From Vicinamibacterales bacterium (lineage in GTDB: Bacteria > Acidobacteriota > Vicinamibacteria > Vicinamibacterales > UBA8438), in the NCBI GenBank assembly GCA_958296065.1, contig CATQHX010000036.1, positions 1 to 64,000 on the forward strand: a DNA stretch of 64,000 nucleotides, read 5' to 3'. The translations under genes and the position numbers were made by a program. This document shows, piece by piece, positions 36,566 through 44,753 of the stretch. A model generated the notes under the pieces. The model ran no database searches and was not told where the DNA came from. It saw nothing but the letters and a program-made list of their open reading frames with translations. The number at the start of each line of letters is the position of its first letter. The stretch's first letter is position 1.

Positions 36566-38311
36566 GTGAGCTATCAACTGCCGATCGTTTCGCTCCCGCG
36601 CGCGGTGCCGCCGACGGTCATGAGACCGCCGCAGGAGAACATTCCGCAGACCCGTTCGGAGCGCGAGGCGATGCTGCGCCAGGTTCAGGACTACGTCGCG
36701 GCGCGTCGCAGCGAGATCACGCCGCCGCTGGTCATGGGCGAGCTGCAGGCGCGATCCGACGAGGTCCTGCGCACGCACGGCATCGATGCCAGGTACCGCG
36801 ACTACCTCGGCGTGATCCTCGGCAACGAGGTGTGGCGCGAGCACCTGGCCGCCGTTCCCTACAACCGGCGCCTGCTGCTGCTGCCCAAGTGCCTGCGCGT
36901 CGAGGACCGCTGCCCGGCCCCGTTCGACGAGTTCGGCCTGCTCTGCAAGCAGTGCGGCCTGTGCACGATCCAGGATCTGCAGGAAGAGGCGGAGAAGCTC
37001 GGCTACGCGGTGCTCGTCGCCGAGGGCTCGGCCCTCGTCATGGCGCTGATCCAGACCGGCAAGATCGAGGCGATCGTCGGCGTGAGCTGCCTTTCGGTGC
37101 TCGAACGAGCCTTCCCCTACATGGAAGCGGCGGCCATCCCGGGCGTGGCGATCCCACTGCTGCAGGACGACTGCAAGGACACCGGCGTAGACGTCGAGTG
37201 GGTCTGGGACTTCATCCACGCCACCAGCGATGACCGGACGCGCCGGCTCGACCTCGACGCGCTGCGCCGGGACGTGGAGAGCTGGTTCGCGCCCGACGCG
37301 CTCGACGCCGTGTTCGGCAGCCCGCCGGAAGGCGAGACCGAGACGCTCGCGCGTGCCGAGCTGACCCGCGCCGGCAAGCGCTGGCGGCCATTCCTCAGCG
37401 TCTGCGTCTATCAGGCGCTGCAGGACGACCCCCACGCCGCGCCGCCGGACGCACTCCGCAAGGTCGCGGTGGCGGTCGAGTGCTTCCACAAGGCCTCGCT
37501 GGTGCACGACGACATCGAGGACGGCGACGCGCGCCGCTACGGCGAGCCGACGCTGCACGCCTCGCACGGGATTCCGGCGGCCCTGAACGTCGGCGACTAC
37601 CTGATCGGCGAAGGCTACCGGCTGCTCGCGGAGAGCGACTTCGCTCCGGAGATCCGCGCCGAGATGACGGCAATCGCGGCGCGCGGCCACCGCACGCTCT
37701 GTCTCGGGCAGGGCGAGGAGCTGGCCTGGGCGCGCAACCCGAGGCCGCTCAGTTCGCAGCAGGTGCTGCAGATTTTCCGGCAGAAGACGGCGCCCGCGTT
37801 CGGCGTGGCGCTCGAGCTCGGGGCGGCCTGCGCCCGCGCCGACAAGGACGTGTTCGACAAGCTGCGGGCGTACAGCGACGCGCTCGGCATCGCGTACCAG
37901 ATCCGCGACGACGTCGACGACTTCGAGCCGTCCGCCGATGCGCCGGACGACGTGACCGCGCTGCGTCCGTCGCTGCCCCTCGCCGTCGGCTACGAGCAGG
38001 CGAAGTCCGAGCCGGAGGCGCGTTCCGTACTGCAAGCGGCGTGGCGCCGCGAGCAGACGCTCGACGACCGTTCCGACGGAGTGCGCGAGCTTCTGGCCCG
38101 CTTCGACGCCGCCGACCGCAGTCGACGGCTGATGGAGGGCTACAAGGAAGAAGCAATCCGCTGTCTGCCCGGCCTGACCAACCCCAGCCTCAAGGGGTTG
38201 CTGCGCCGGGTCATCGGCAAAATCTTCAGCGTCGAGATCCAGGGCTGGTGCAGTGAGTTCGAGGCTCGAAATGCTGCAGGTAGCCAGGCTGTCGCCGACG
38301 CTGCTCGGTGA
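36566..38311 (+). CDS. DUF116 - polyprenyl diphosphate synthase fusion
   Basis: 581 residues from GTG 36566. Residues ~100-230 are DUF116: LLLLPKCLRVEDRCPAPFDE, LLCKQCGLCTIQDL, and IVGVSCLSVLERAFPYMEAA, with clustered cysteines that probably bind Fe-S. Residues ~265-560 are an all-alpha prenyl synthase with both Asp motifs intact: DDIED near 315 (LVHDDIEDGD) and DDVDD near 448 (QIRDDVDDFEP). It would condense IPP with an allylic diphosphate. I know of DUF116 near LplA-like and radical SAM genes, and here both are present in the same run. The fusion itself is striking and directly links the redox/sulfur genes to isoprenoid formation. Confidence 0.87.
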   Translation: MSYQLPIVSLPRAVPPTVMRPPQENIPQTRSEREAMLRQVQDYVAARRSEITPPLVMGELQARSDEVLRTHGIDARYRDYLGVILGNEVWREHLAAVPYNRRLLLLPKCLRVEDRCPAPFDEFGLLCKQCGLCTIQDLQEEAEKLGYAVLVAEGSALVMALIQTGKIEAIVGVSCLSVLERAFPYMEAAAIPGVAIPLLQDDCKDTGVDVEWVWDFIHATSDDRTRRLDLDALRRDVESWFAPDALDAVFGSPPEGETETLARAELTRAGKRWRPFLSVCVYQALQDDPHAAPPDALRKVAVAVECFHKASLVHDDIEDGDARRYGEPTLHASHGIPAALNVGDYLIGEGYRLLAESDFAPEIRAEMTAIAARGHRTLCLGQGEELAWARNPRPLSSQQVLQIFRQKTAPAFGVALELGAACARADKDVFDKLRAYSDALGIAYQIRDDVDDFEPSADAPDDVTALRPSLPLAVGYEQAKSEPEARSVLQAAWRREQTLDDRSDGVRELLARFDAADRSRRLMEGYKEEAIRCLPGLTNPSLKGLLRRVIGKIFSVEIQGWCSEFEARNAAGSQAVADAAR

Positions 38312-39131
38312 CGCGGCGGACCTGACGGCGGATTTTCTCTCGACCCGGTTGAATCCCGACGGCGGTTTCCAGGATCGCGACGGCGCGAGCGACCTCTACT
38401 ACACCGTCTTCGGCCTTGAAGCGCTCACCGCCCTGCGGCGGGACTTGCCGTCCACCCGGGTACGGCGGTACCTGGAGCGCCACGAGGACCCGACCGACCT
38501 CGACTTCGTGCACGCTGCCTGCCTCGCCCGTTGCTGGGCCGACATCGGGGCCGCGGGCGAGGCGCCGGCGGAGGCGTTGCTCGCACTTCTCGAGACCTGC
38601 CGCACCCCGGATGGCGGCTACAGTCCGACGGAGGGAGCAAGCCACGGCACTGCGTACGGCTGTTTTCTGGCGCTTGGGGCGTACGAGGATCTGGGCACTG
38701 CACTCGACGATCCCGGCCGACTCCTGGACTGCCTGAGCACGCTGCGCGCGGGCGACGGCGGATACGGCAACCAGCCCGGCGTGCCCGCGGGCCTGACACC
38801 GCCGACCGCCGCGGCGGTGACGATTCAGCGACGCCTTTCCCGTCCAGCCGATCCTGACGCGACCGATTGGCTCCGGGCACGCCACTTGCCGGCCGGCGGA
38901 TTCTGCGCTTCGCCGTCGACGCCGCTCCCCGACCTGCTGTCCACCGCCACGGCGCTGCACGCACTGTCCGGGGCGCATGCGCCGCTCGAACCGCTCAAGG
39001 AGCCGTGCCTCGACTTCATCGACAGCCTCTGGACCAACTCCGGCGGCTTCTATGGGAGTTGGGGCGACGACGTGCAGGACTGCGAGTACACCTTCTATGC
39101 CCTGCTCGCCCTGGGCCACCTGAGCCTGTGA
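38253..39131 (+). CDS. Prenyltransferase/squalene-oxidase-repeat barrel protein
   Basis: About 292 residues from GTG 38253, or ATG 38271. It is made of repeated alpha-alpha units ending in Gly-rich turns: LNPDGGFQD, CRTPDGGYSPTEG, AGDGGYGNQPG, LPAGGFCASP and TNSGGFYGSWGDD. This is the (alpha6-alpha6) barrel of prenyltransferase beta subunits and terpene cyclases. It is half the length of a full class II cyclase and I see no DxDD motif, so it may be a partner or a short cyclase-like protein. The start overlaps the end of the prenyl synthase gene by about 40-60 bases, and the full-length cyclase follows. Confidence 0.8.
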   Translation: MSSRLEMLQVARLSPTLLGDAADLTADFLSTRLNPDGGFQDRDGASDLYYTVFGLEALTALRRDLPSTRVRRYLERHEDPTDLDFVHAACLARCWADIGAAGEAPAEALLALLETCRTPDGGYSPTEGASHGTAYGCFLALGAYEDLGTALDDPGRLLDCLSTLRAGDGGYGNQPGVPAGLTPPTAAAVTIQRRLSRPADPDATDWLRARHLPAGGFCASPSTPLPDLLSTATALHALSGAHAPLEPLKEPCLDFIDSLWTNSGGFYGSWGDDVQDCEYTFYALLALGHLSL

Positions 39132-39249
39132 GCGAATATCCCTCGGCTCGCCTCGTAGTGCGGGCGGCTGCCCGCTGCCGGCGCCACGCGGGGTTTCTCC
39201 GCAAGCTCCCGGGAGACCTCCACCGCAGGCCGCGGGAGCCGGCGCCTTG

Positions 39250-41229
39250 ATGCCCAACCGGCCGGCGCGGTCCGTGTGTGCCGCACCGCCGCACAGTCGC
39301 CCGGAGTCGTGTGCGACGCTCGACCGGCTCACCGACGCCCTGCTCGCGGCGCGCACCGCCGACGGCCACTGGGCCGGGGAGCTGTCGTCGTCGGCGCTAT
39401 CGACCGCGGTTGCGGTCATCGCACTCACCCTGGTCGATCGCCGGCGGCGGCAAGACACGCTCGGCACGCTCGCAGGCGGCGGCATCGAATGGCTGGTCCG
39501 CACGCAGAACGCGGACGGCGGCTGGGGCGACACCACCGACAGCCCCAGCAACGTCAGCACGACCGCGCTGTGCTGGGCGGCGTTGACGATTGCCGGGGCC
39601 GACGATGCCCCTGCCGCGGCGGCGCTCGAACGGGTGCGCGACTGGATGCGGCGCGCGGCCGGCGACCTGGGTCCGCGGGCGCTCGCCGAGACCATCAGCC
39701 GGCGGTACGGCAAGGACCGTACATTCTCGGTGCCGATCCTCACCGTGCTCGCCCTGGCGGGACTCCTGAGCGCGGACGAGCCCAACCCCGGCGGCAGCGG
39801 CAACGAACAACGCGGTGACGACCGCAACCAGCGCATCCGCGACGGCATCGACCATCGTACGCCGGGCAGCGAGAGCGGGGTCATCGGCAGCGGCTGGCGC
39901 CACGTTCCACAGCTTCCGTTCGAGCTGGCCGCCGTCCCGCCGGCTTGGTACCGCTGGCTGCGGCTCCCGGTGGTCAGCTACGCCCTGCCGGCCCTGATCG
40001 CCATCGGGCAGGCCCGCCACCGGCAGCGCCCCACCCGCAATCCCCTGACGCGCCTCGTGCGTCAGGCTGCCCGCAAGCACACCCTGCGCCGTCTGGAGGC
40101 TATCCAGCCGCGCGGCGGCGGCTTCCTCGAAGCGACGCCGTTGACCAGCTTCGTCGTCATGAGCCTGGTCGCGGCCGGCGCATCGACGCACCCCGTGGTG
40201 GAGCGCGGCGTGGCGTTCCTGGCACGCTCGGTGCGGGCCGACGGAAGCTGGCCCATCGACACCAACCTGGCCACGTGGGTGACGACGCTCGGCATCAACG
40301 CGCTGTCCCGCCGGCCCGACTGGCCCGATCTGCTCGGCCCCGCCGAGCGGGGGACCCTGAGCCGCTGGCTGCTGGACCAGCAGTACCGCGAACGGCATCT
40401 CTACACCGACGCCGATCCGGGCGGGTGGGCCTGGACCGACCTGCCGGGTGGCGTTCCCGACGCCGACGACACGCCCGGAGCGCTGCTCGCCCTCCATGCG
40501 CTGAGCGCGCATGAACCTGCGCACCGGGAGGCCGCGTGCGCGGGCATTGGATGGCTGCTGGATCTGCAGAACGCGGACGGCGGCATACCGACCTTCTGCC
40601 GCGGCTGGGGCGCGCTGCCTTTCGACCGCAGCAGCCCCGACCTGACCGCCCACACACTTCGGGCGTGGACCGCCTGGCGGCCGGCGCTGCCCGACAAGCT
40701 ACGGGTTCGAACCGGGCGCGCCACCGCCCGCGCCGTCCGATTCCTGGAGCAGGCGCAGGCACCCGACGGATCGTGGGTTCCCCTCTGGTTCGGGAACCAG
40801 GGCGCACCGGACGACGCCAACCCGGTCTATGGCACGGCGCGAGTCATCGAGGGACTCGCCGTCCTGCCCGAAGCCGAAGCGACCCCGGCCACCGAGCACC
40901 GCGCGGCCCGGTGGCTCATCGAAGCACAAGGCGACGACGGCGGCTGGGGCGGCGCACCCGGCGTCCCGCCCTCCATCGAGGAGACATCGGTCGCGGTCGC
41001 GGCCCTGGCGGTCTTTCGCCGGTTGCCGAGGGCAGCGTCGGTCGCCGATCTCGACCACTCCGTTTCCCGCGGCGTGCAGTGGCTGACCGATGCGACCGGA
41101 GAGGGAAGACGAGTCGAGACCACACCCATCGGCCTGTACTTCGCGAAGCTCTGGTACTCCGAGACGCTCTACCCGCAGGTCTTCGCGCTGGGCGCGCTCG
41201 CGGCTGCCGCGACGTCGGATCCCCTGTAG
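39250..41229 (+). CDS. Class II terpene cyclase (squalene-hopene cyclase-like)
   Basis: 659 residues, a typical cyclase length. The catalytic acid motif DxDD is present at about 404-407 (PDADDTPGAL). QW-type repeats include DGGWGDTTDSPSN, DPGGWAWTDLPGG, NADGGIPTF and DDGGWGG. It should protonate and cyclise a squalene-like or polyprenyl substrate supplied by the neighbouring synthase. It is slightly diverged in the C-terminal half from classic hopene cyclases, so the product is not certain. ATG at 39250 is preferred over TTG 39247. The last 30 bases before the next gene hold a small hairpin. Confidence 0.87.
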   Translation: MPNRPARSVCAAPPHSRPESCATLDRLTDALLAARTADGHWAGELSSSALSTAVAVIALTLVDRRRRQDTLGTLAGGGIEWLVRTQNADGGWGDTTDSPSNVSTTALCWAALTIAGADDAPAAAALERVRDWMRRAAGDLGPRALAETISRRYGKDRTFSVPILTVLALAGLLSADEPNPGGSGNEQRGDDRNQRIRDGIDHRTPGSESGVIGSGWRHVPQLPFELAAVPPAWYRWLRLPVVSYALPALIAIGQARHRQRPTRNPLTRLVRQAARKHTLRRLEAIQPRGGGFLEATPLTSFVVMSLVAAGASTHPVVERGVAFLARSVRADGSWPIDTNLATWVTTLGINALSRRPDWPDLLGPAERGTLSRWLLDQQYRERHLYTDADPGGWAWTDLPGGVPDADDTPGALLALHALSAHEPAHREAACAGIGWLLDLQNADGGIPTFCRGWGALPFDRSSPDLTAHTLRAWTAWRPALPDKLRVRTGRATARAVRFLEQAQAPDGSWVPLWFGNQGAPDDANPVYGTARVIEGLAVLPEAEATPATEHRAARWLIEAQGDDGGWGGAPGVPPSIEETSVAVAALAVFRRLPRAASVADLDHSVSRGVQWLTDATGEGRRVETTPIGLYFAKLWYSETLYPQVFALGALAAAATSDPL

Positions 41230-41233
41230 AATA

Positions 41234-41249
41234 GAGGGTTGCGACCCTC
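41234..41249. terminator. Small perfect hairpin after the cyclase gene
   Basis: GAGGGT (41234-41239) pairs with ACCCTC (41244-41249) around the tetraloop TGCG, just beyond the cyclase stop at 41229. No T-run follows, so it may be a weak terminator or an operator for the DUF262 operon. A TAGAAT hexamer at 41226-41231 overlaps the stop and could be a -10 box for the next genes. Confidence 0.35.
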
Positions 41250-41310
41250 GTCGATGCCGGGAGGCCGCAATTCACTGAAAGAGCGTTGTCGACAGGTTTG
41301 GAGCCGGAAA

Positions 41311-42492
41311 ATGGATACCGAACAGCGGGAACAGCGGAACACATGGTTCGCAGACGATGCGGAGGACGACGGCGGCATCAACATCGACCAGTACGACATT
41401 ACCGCCTCCCCGAACGACTTCAACCTGGTGACGCTGGGGAGCTTCATCGACCGCGGCGCCGTCAGGATCCCGGGGTTTCAACGACACTTCGTCTGGGACC
41501 TTCCGCGCGCCTCCAGACTCATCGAGTCGCTTATTCTCGGTCTGCCTGTGCCGCAGTTGTTTCTGTACGAGGAGTCCCGCAACCGATTCCTGGTCATCGA
41601 CGGCCAACAGCGGCTGATGTCGATCTACTACTTCATCAAGCGGCGGTTCCCGCGCCAGGAGAGCCGTCAGGAACTACGAGCCGTCTTCGACGAAGCCGGA
41701 CACATCCCGGACGACGTGCTGAACGACGACAAGTACTTTCGGGAATTCAAGCTGCAGCTGTCGGGACGGTTCTCGGATCGGCCGAGCCGGTTCCATGGCG
41801 TCGACTACGAATCGCTCGGCGAATACCAGTCGCAGTTCGATCTGCGTCCGCTCCGGAACATCATCGTGAAGCAGGTGTCACCGTCGGACGACGATTCGTC
41901 GATTTTCGAGATCTTCAATCGACTGAACACCGGGGGGATGAATCTTCGGCCCCAGGAAATCCGAACCAGCATGTACCACTCCACCTTCTACTCGATGCTG
42001 TACGACATTAATGTCGAATCGACGTGGCGTTCGCTCCTCGGAGCACCGGCGCCGGATCTCCATCTCAAGGACATCGAGGTTCTTCTTCGCGGATTCGCCA
42101 TGCTCGTGGACGGCGACAAGTACGCGCCGTCGATGCTCAGATTTCTGAACCGCTTCTCGAAGAAGTGCAGGACACACGACAGCCACCAGAATGAGTACTT
42201 GAAGGAGCTTTTCCTGTCCTTTCTGGAAGCGTGCAACGAGTTGCCCGATGATACCTTCCAGAACCCGCATGACAATCGCTTCAACATAACGCTGTACGAG
42301 GCTGCCTTTGCGGCGGCCTGCGGCCTAGCTTTCACGGAGCGCCGCCGCGTGGCGGGCGCAATGTCAGCGGAACGCGTGCGTGCACTGAGAAAGGACTCAG
42401 CATTCTCGCAGGCGGCAGCTTTCAACACCACGAGCACGGCCAACGTAAACAAACGCCTGTCCAGATCCCGTGAAATCATTGGCGCACTCTGA
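41311..42492 (+). CDS. DUF262 (GmrSD N-type) protein
   Basis: 393 residues. The ParB-like DUF262 core shows RGAVRIPGFQRHFVWD, PVPQLFLYEE and the invariant VIDGQQRLMS (D97). Members with DUF262 often act in GmrSD-type modified-DNA restriction or in other anti-phage modules. ATG 41311 has GGAG 7 bases upstream. The next gene, a HEPN protein, begins 21 bases past its stop, so the two probably form a unit. The DNA here is less GC-rich than its neighbours, which suggests acquisition by transfer. Confidence 0.82.
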   Translation: MDTEQREQRNTWFADDAEDDGGINIDQYDITASPNDFNLVTLGSFIDRGAVRIPGFQRHFVWDLPRASRLIESLILGLPVPQLFLYEESRNRFLVIDGQQRLMSIYYFIKRRFPRQESRQELRAVFDEAGHIPDDVLNDDKYFREFKLQLSGRFSDRPSRFHGVDYESLGEYQSQFDLRPLRNIIVKQVSPSDDDSSIFEIFNRLNTGGMNLRPQEIRTSMYHSTFYSMLYDINVESTWRSLLGAPAPDLHLKDIEVLLRGFAMLVDGDKYAPSMLRFLNRFSKKCRTHDSHQNEYLKELFLSFLEACNELPDDTFQNPHDNRFNITLYEAAFAAACGLAFTERRRVAGAMSAERVRALRKDSAFSQAAAFNTTSTANVNKRLSRSREIIGAL

Positions 42493-42513
42493 CGAACGAG
42501 GAGAGTGGACAGC

Positions 42514-43056
42514 GTGCCTCCTACCGTTGTCGACCGGCTGCACGAGAACTTCGCCGGTCTGCTCGCGGTCCTCGACGAGGCCGGCGAGGTTTCGTTGCGG
42601 GCTGTCGCGGACGAGAATTTCCGAAAATCACTCCTGCTCGCCGCCGCAAGCTACTTCGAGCGCCGAATGACGGAAACCGTGATTTCGTTTATCGAGGAGG
42701 CGACGAATCGCAACGTGCTGGTCACCGCGCTGGTGCGCAACAAGGCGGTCAGTCGCCAGTACCACACGTGGTTTCAATGGGAGACGGGCAACGCGAACAG
42801 TTTCTTCGGTCTGTTCGGGAACGACTTCCGGGTCTTCATGAAGCGCAAGGTCAAGGACGACGACAGGCTCGATGACTCGGTCCGTGCGTTCCTCGAGCTG
42901 GGCAGAGAACGAAATCGCCTCGTGCATGAGGATTTTGGCGCCTTCACTCTGGAGAAAACGACGGAAGAGATTCACGCCTTGTATGGCCGCGCCCTGCACT
43001 TCGTCGACGCGGTCCCGGGCGCCTTGCGGGAATTCGACGCCGACCGCGCCGCGTAG
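42514..43056 (+). CDS. HEPN (RiboL-PSP-HEPN-like) protein
   Basis: 180 residues from GTG 42514 (AGGAG 10 bases upstream); GTG 42505 is an alternative. The ribonuclease-type HEPN motif Rx4-6H is seen as R133-N-R-L-V-H138 (LGRERNRLVHEDFG), and the helical pattern (SLLLAAASYFERRMTETVIS) fits RiboL-PSP-HEPN. With DUF262 upstream it may be a toxic RNase or abortive-infection effector, or part of a restriction system. The call rests on the motif and helix pattern; no close relative is recalled. Confidence 0.72.
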   Translation: MPPTVVDRLHENFAGLLAVLDEAGEVSLRAVADENFRKSLLLAAASYFERRMTETVISFIEEATNRNVLVTALVRNKAVSRQYHTWFQWETGNANSFFGLFGNDFRVFMKRKVKDDDRLDDSVRAFLELGRERNRLVHEDFGAFTLEKTTEEIHALYGRALHFVDAVPGALREFDADRAA

Positions 43057-43171
43057 GCAGGGGCTGGAGCACGCTTTCGCGCCGCGCGATACTACCATGC
43101 GCAAGAATACGCAGACCCATCGAGCCGTTCCACATCAGACGGTCGACGGCACTCATGGAGGAGGCGGCGAC

Positions 43172-43507
43172 TTGAGGTTCGAGGACTACCCGATCACGCT
43201 CAGCCCCTTTCCCGAAGACGAGGGCGGCGGCCATATGGTCACCATCCCCGACCTGCCCGGATGCGTCGCGGACGGTGAAACCGTCGAGAAAGCCACCGCA
43301 GAAGCCCGGGACGCTTTCGAGGCACGGACGATGGCGGAACAGGAGGATTCCAGCGCCCTGCCCGCGCTAAAGACCTGCAGTGGCCAGTTCGAGCAACGCA
43401 TTCCCAAGACCCTGCACATGCGACTGGCCAGACGCGCCGAGAGCGAAGGCGTCAGCTTGAATCACCTCGCAGCGACACTCCTTGCAGAAAGGCTCGCAGG
43501 CCGGTGA
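43172..43507 (+). CDS. HicB-type antitoxin without a visible HicA
   Basis: 111 residues from TTG 43172, with a strong GGAGGAGG at 43157-43164. An ATG at 43097 would add 25 unlike residues. The HicB N-terminal domain reads DYPITLSPFPEDEGGGHMVT and PDLPGCVADGETVEKA; the C-terminus has an Arc/CopG-like ribbon-helix-helix (IPKTLHMRLARRAESEGVSL). HicB binds and blocks the HicA mRNA interferase and represses its operon. No hicA (short, double-stranded-RNA-binding fold) is seen on either side, so this is an orphan or a free regulator. Confidence 0.8.
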   Translation: MRFEDYPITLSPFPEDEGGGHMVTIPDLPGCVADGETVEKATAEARDAFEARTMAEQEDSSALPALKTCSGQFEQRIPKTLHMRLARRAESEGVSLNHLAATLLAERLAGR

Positions 43508-43573
43508 ACGCCGGCACCATGGTCGCTGCGCGCCCGTACCCGGATGTCGATTCGAGACGCGGCGGCGTCGGGG

Positions 43574-43579
43574 TATATT
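43574..43579 (+). promoter_or_regulatory. Possible sigma-70-like promoter for the Fe-ADH gene
   Basis: TATATT at 43574-43579 with TTCGAG at 43551-43556, spaced by 17 bases, lies 31 bases before the ATG at 43611. The -35 box is a poor match, so this is tentative. Confidence 0.3.
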
Positions 43580-43610
43580 CGAGGGGTCGAGATACCGCCT
43601 GAAGAACACG

Positions 43611-44753
43611 ATGACGCCCTTCGAGTTTCACGTGCCGACGCGTCTCGTGTTCGGGGCCGGCACCATCGACCGCCTCGGGGCGCTGGCGCGGGACCTGGGT
43701 CTCGCGCGACCGCTGCTCGTTTCCGATCACGGGCTGGAGGAAGCGGGGCACGTCGACCGTGCGCTCGGCCTGCTGCGCACCGCCGGGCTGGAGGTAGAGG
43801 TCTTCGACGACTTCGACGTGAACCCGGACGAGGCAATGTGCGCACGCGGCGTCGCTTTCGCCCGCGAGTATCGGCCCGATGCCGTCATCGGGCTCGGCGG
43901 CGGCAGTTCCCTCGACTGTGCGAAGGGCATCAACCTGCTGCTGACCAACGGCGGCGCCATCGCCGACTACCGCGGCTATGGGCGCACGCACGCACCGCTG
44001 TTGCCGATGATTGCCGTCCCGACCACCGCCGGCACCGGCTCGGAGGCACAGAGCTACGCCGTCATTGCCGATGCCGAGACGCACATGAAGATGGCGTGCG
44101 GCGACCCGCAGCTCGCCTTCCGGGTGGCCCTTCTCGACCCCGAGCTGACCCTGTCGCAACCGCCCGCGGTAACCGCCGCCGGCGGATTCGACGCCATCGC
44201 CCACGCGGTGGAGACCGCCGTGACGAAGCGCCGTACCGCGGTCTCGACGCTCTTCTCGCGCGAGGCCTTCCGGCTGCTGGACGCCAACTACGAGCGGGTG
44301 CTCGCCCGCGGGGACGACCTCGCGGCTCGCGGTGCGATGCAGCTCGGCGCGTTCTACGCTGGCGTGGCCATCGAGCAGTCGATGCTCGGCGCGGCCCATG
44401 CGTGCGCGAACCCCCTGACCGCGCGCTACGACATGACGCACGGCGTGGCGCTGGCGATACTGCTGCCCCACGTCGTGCGGTGGAACGCGCAGGCCGCGGA
44501 CGATCTCTACCACGACCTCGTCAACGGTGCGCCCCAGCCGTCCACCGTTCCGAGCGCCGGAGAGCATCTGGCGCAGCGTCTCGTCGCAATCGGCAGGTCG
44601 GGCGGTTTCCCCGCCGATCTGCGGACGACCGGCGTGCCGGAGCGTGACCTGTCGGCACTCGCCGAGGCCGCGGCCACGCAATGGACCGGCACGTTCAACC
44701 CGAGACCCTTTGGTGCGCGCGAAGCGCTCGAGGTTTACCAATGCGCCTACTGA
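43611..44753 (+). CDS. Iron-containing alcohol dehydrogenase
   Basis: 380 residues. NAD-binding GLGGGSSLDCAKG near residue 95 and the metal ligands in FDAIAHAVE, GAAHACANPL and HGVALAILLPHVV match the group III Fe-alcohol dehydrogenase family; PTTAGTGSE is also conserved. It interconverts an alcohol and aldehyde with NAD(P). ATG 43611 is chosen; a weak promoter (TTCGAG, 17 bases, TATATT at 43574-43579) is 31 bases upstream. Its last 13 bases overlap the start of the PQQ-type propeller gene, so the two are coupled and the propeller may transfer electrons or sense substrate. Confidence 0.9.
   Translation: MTPFEFHVPTRLVFGAGTIDRLGALARDLGLARPLLVSDHGLEEAGHVDRALGLLRTAGLEVEVFDDFDVNPDEAMCARGVAFAREYRPDAVIGLGGGSSLDCAKGINLLLTNGGAIADYRGYGRTHAPLLPMIAVPTTAGTGSEAQSYAVIADAETHMKMACGDPQLAFRVALLDPELTLSQPPAVTAAGGFDAIAHAVETAVTKRRTAVSTLFSREAFRLLDANYERVLARGDDLAARGAMQLGAFYAGVAIEQSMLGAAHACANPLTARYDMTHGVALAILLPHVVRWNAQAADDLYHDLVNGAPQPSTVPSAGEHLAQRLVAIGRSGGFPADLRTTGVPERDLSALAEAAATQWTGTFNPRPFGAREALEVYQCAY

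Noticed and set aside
35156..38035. A 959-codon open frame on the - strand
   Set aside because: Antisense to the radical SAM and prenyl synthase genes; no recognisable domain.
40700..40725. A GGTTCGAACC-like T-arm suggesting a tRNA
   Set aside because: It lies inside the cyclase gene and no acceptor or anticodon arm can be folded around it.
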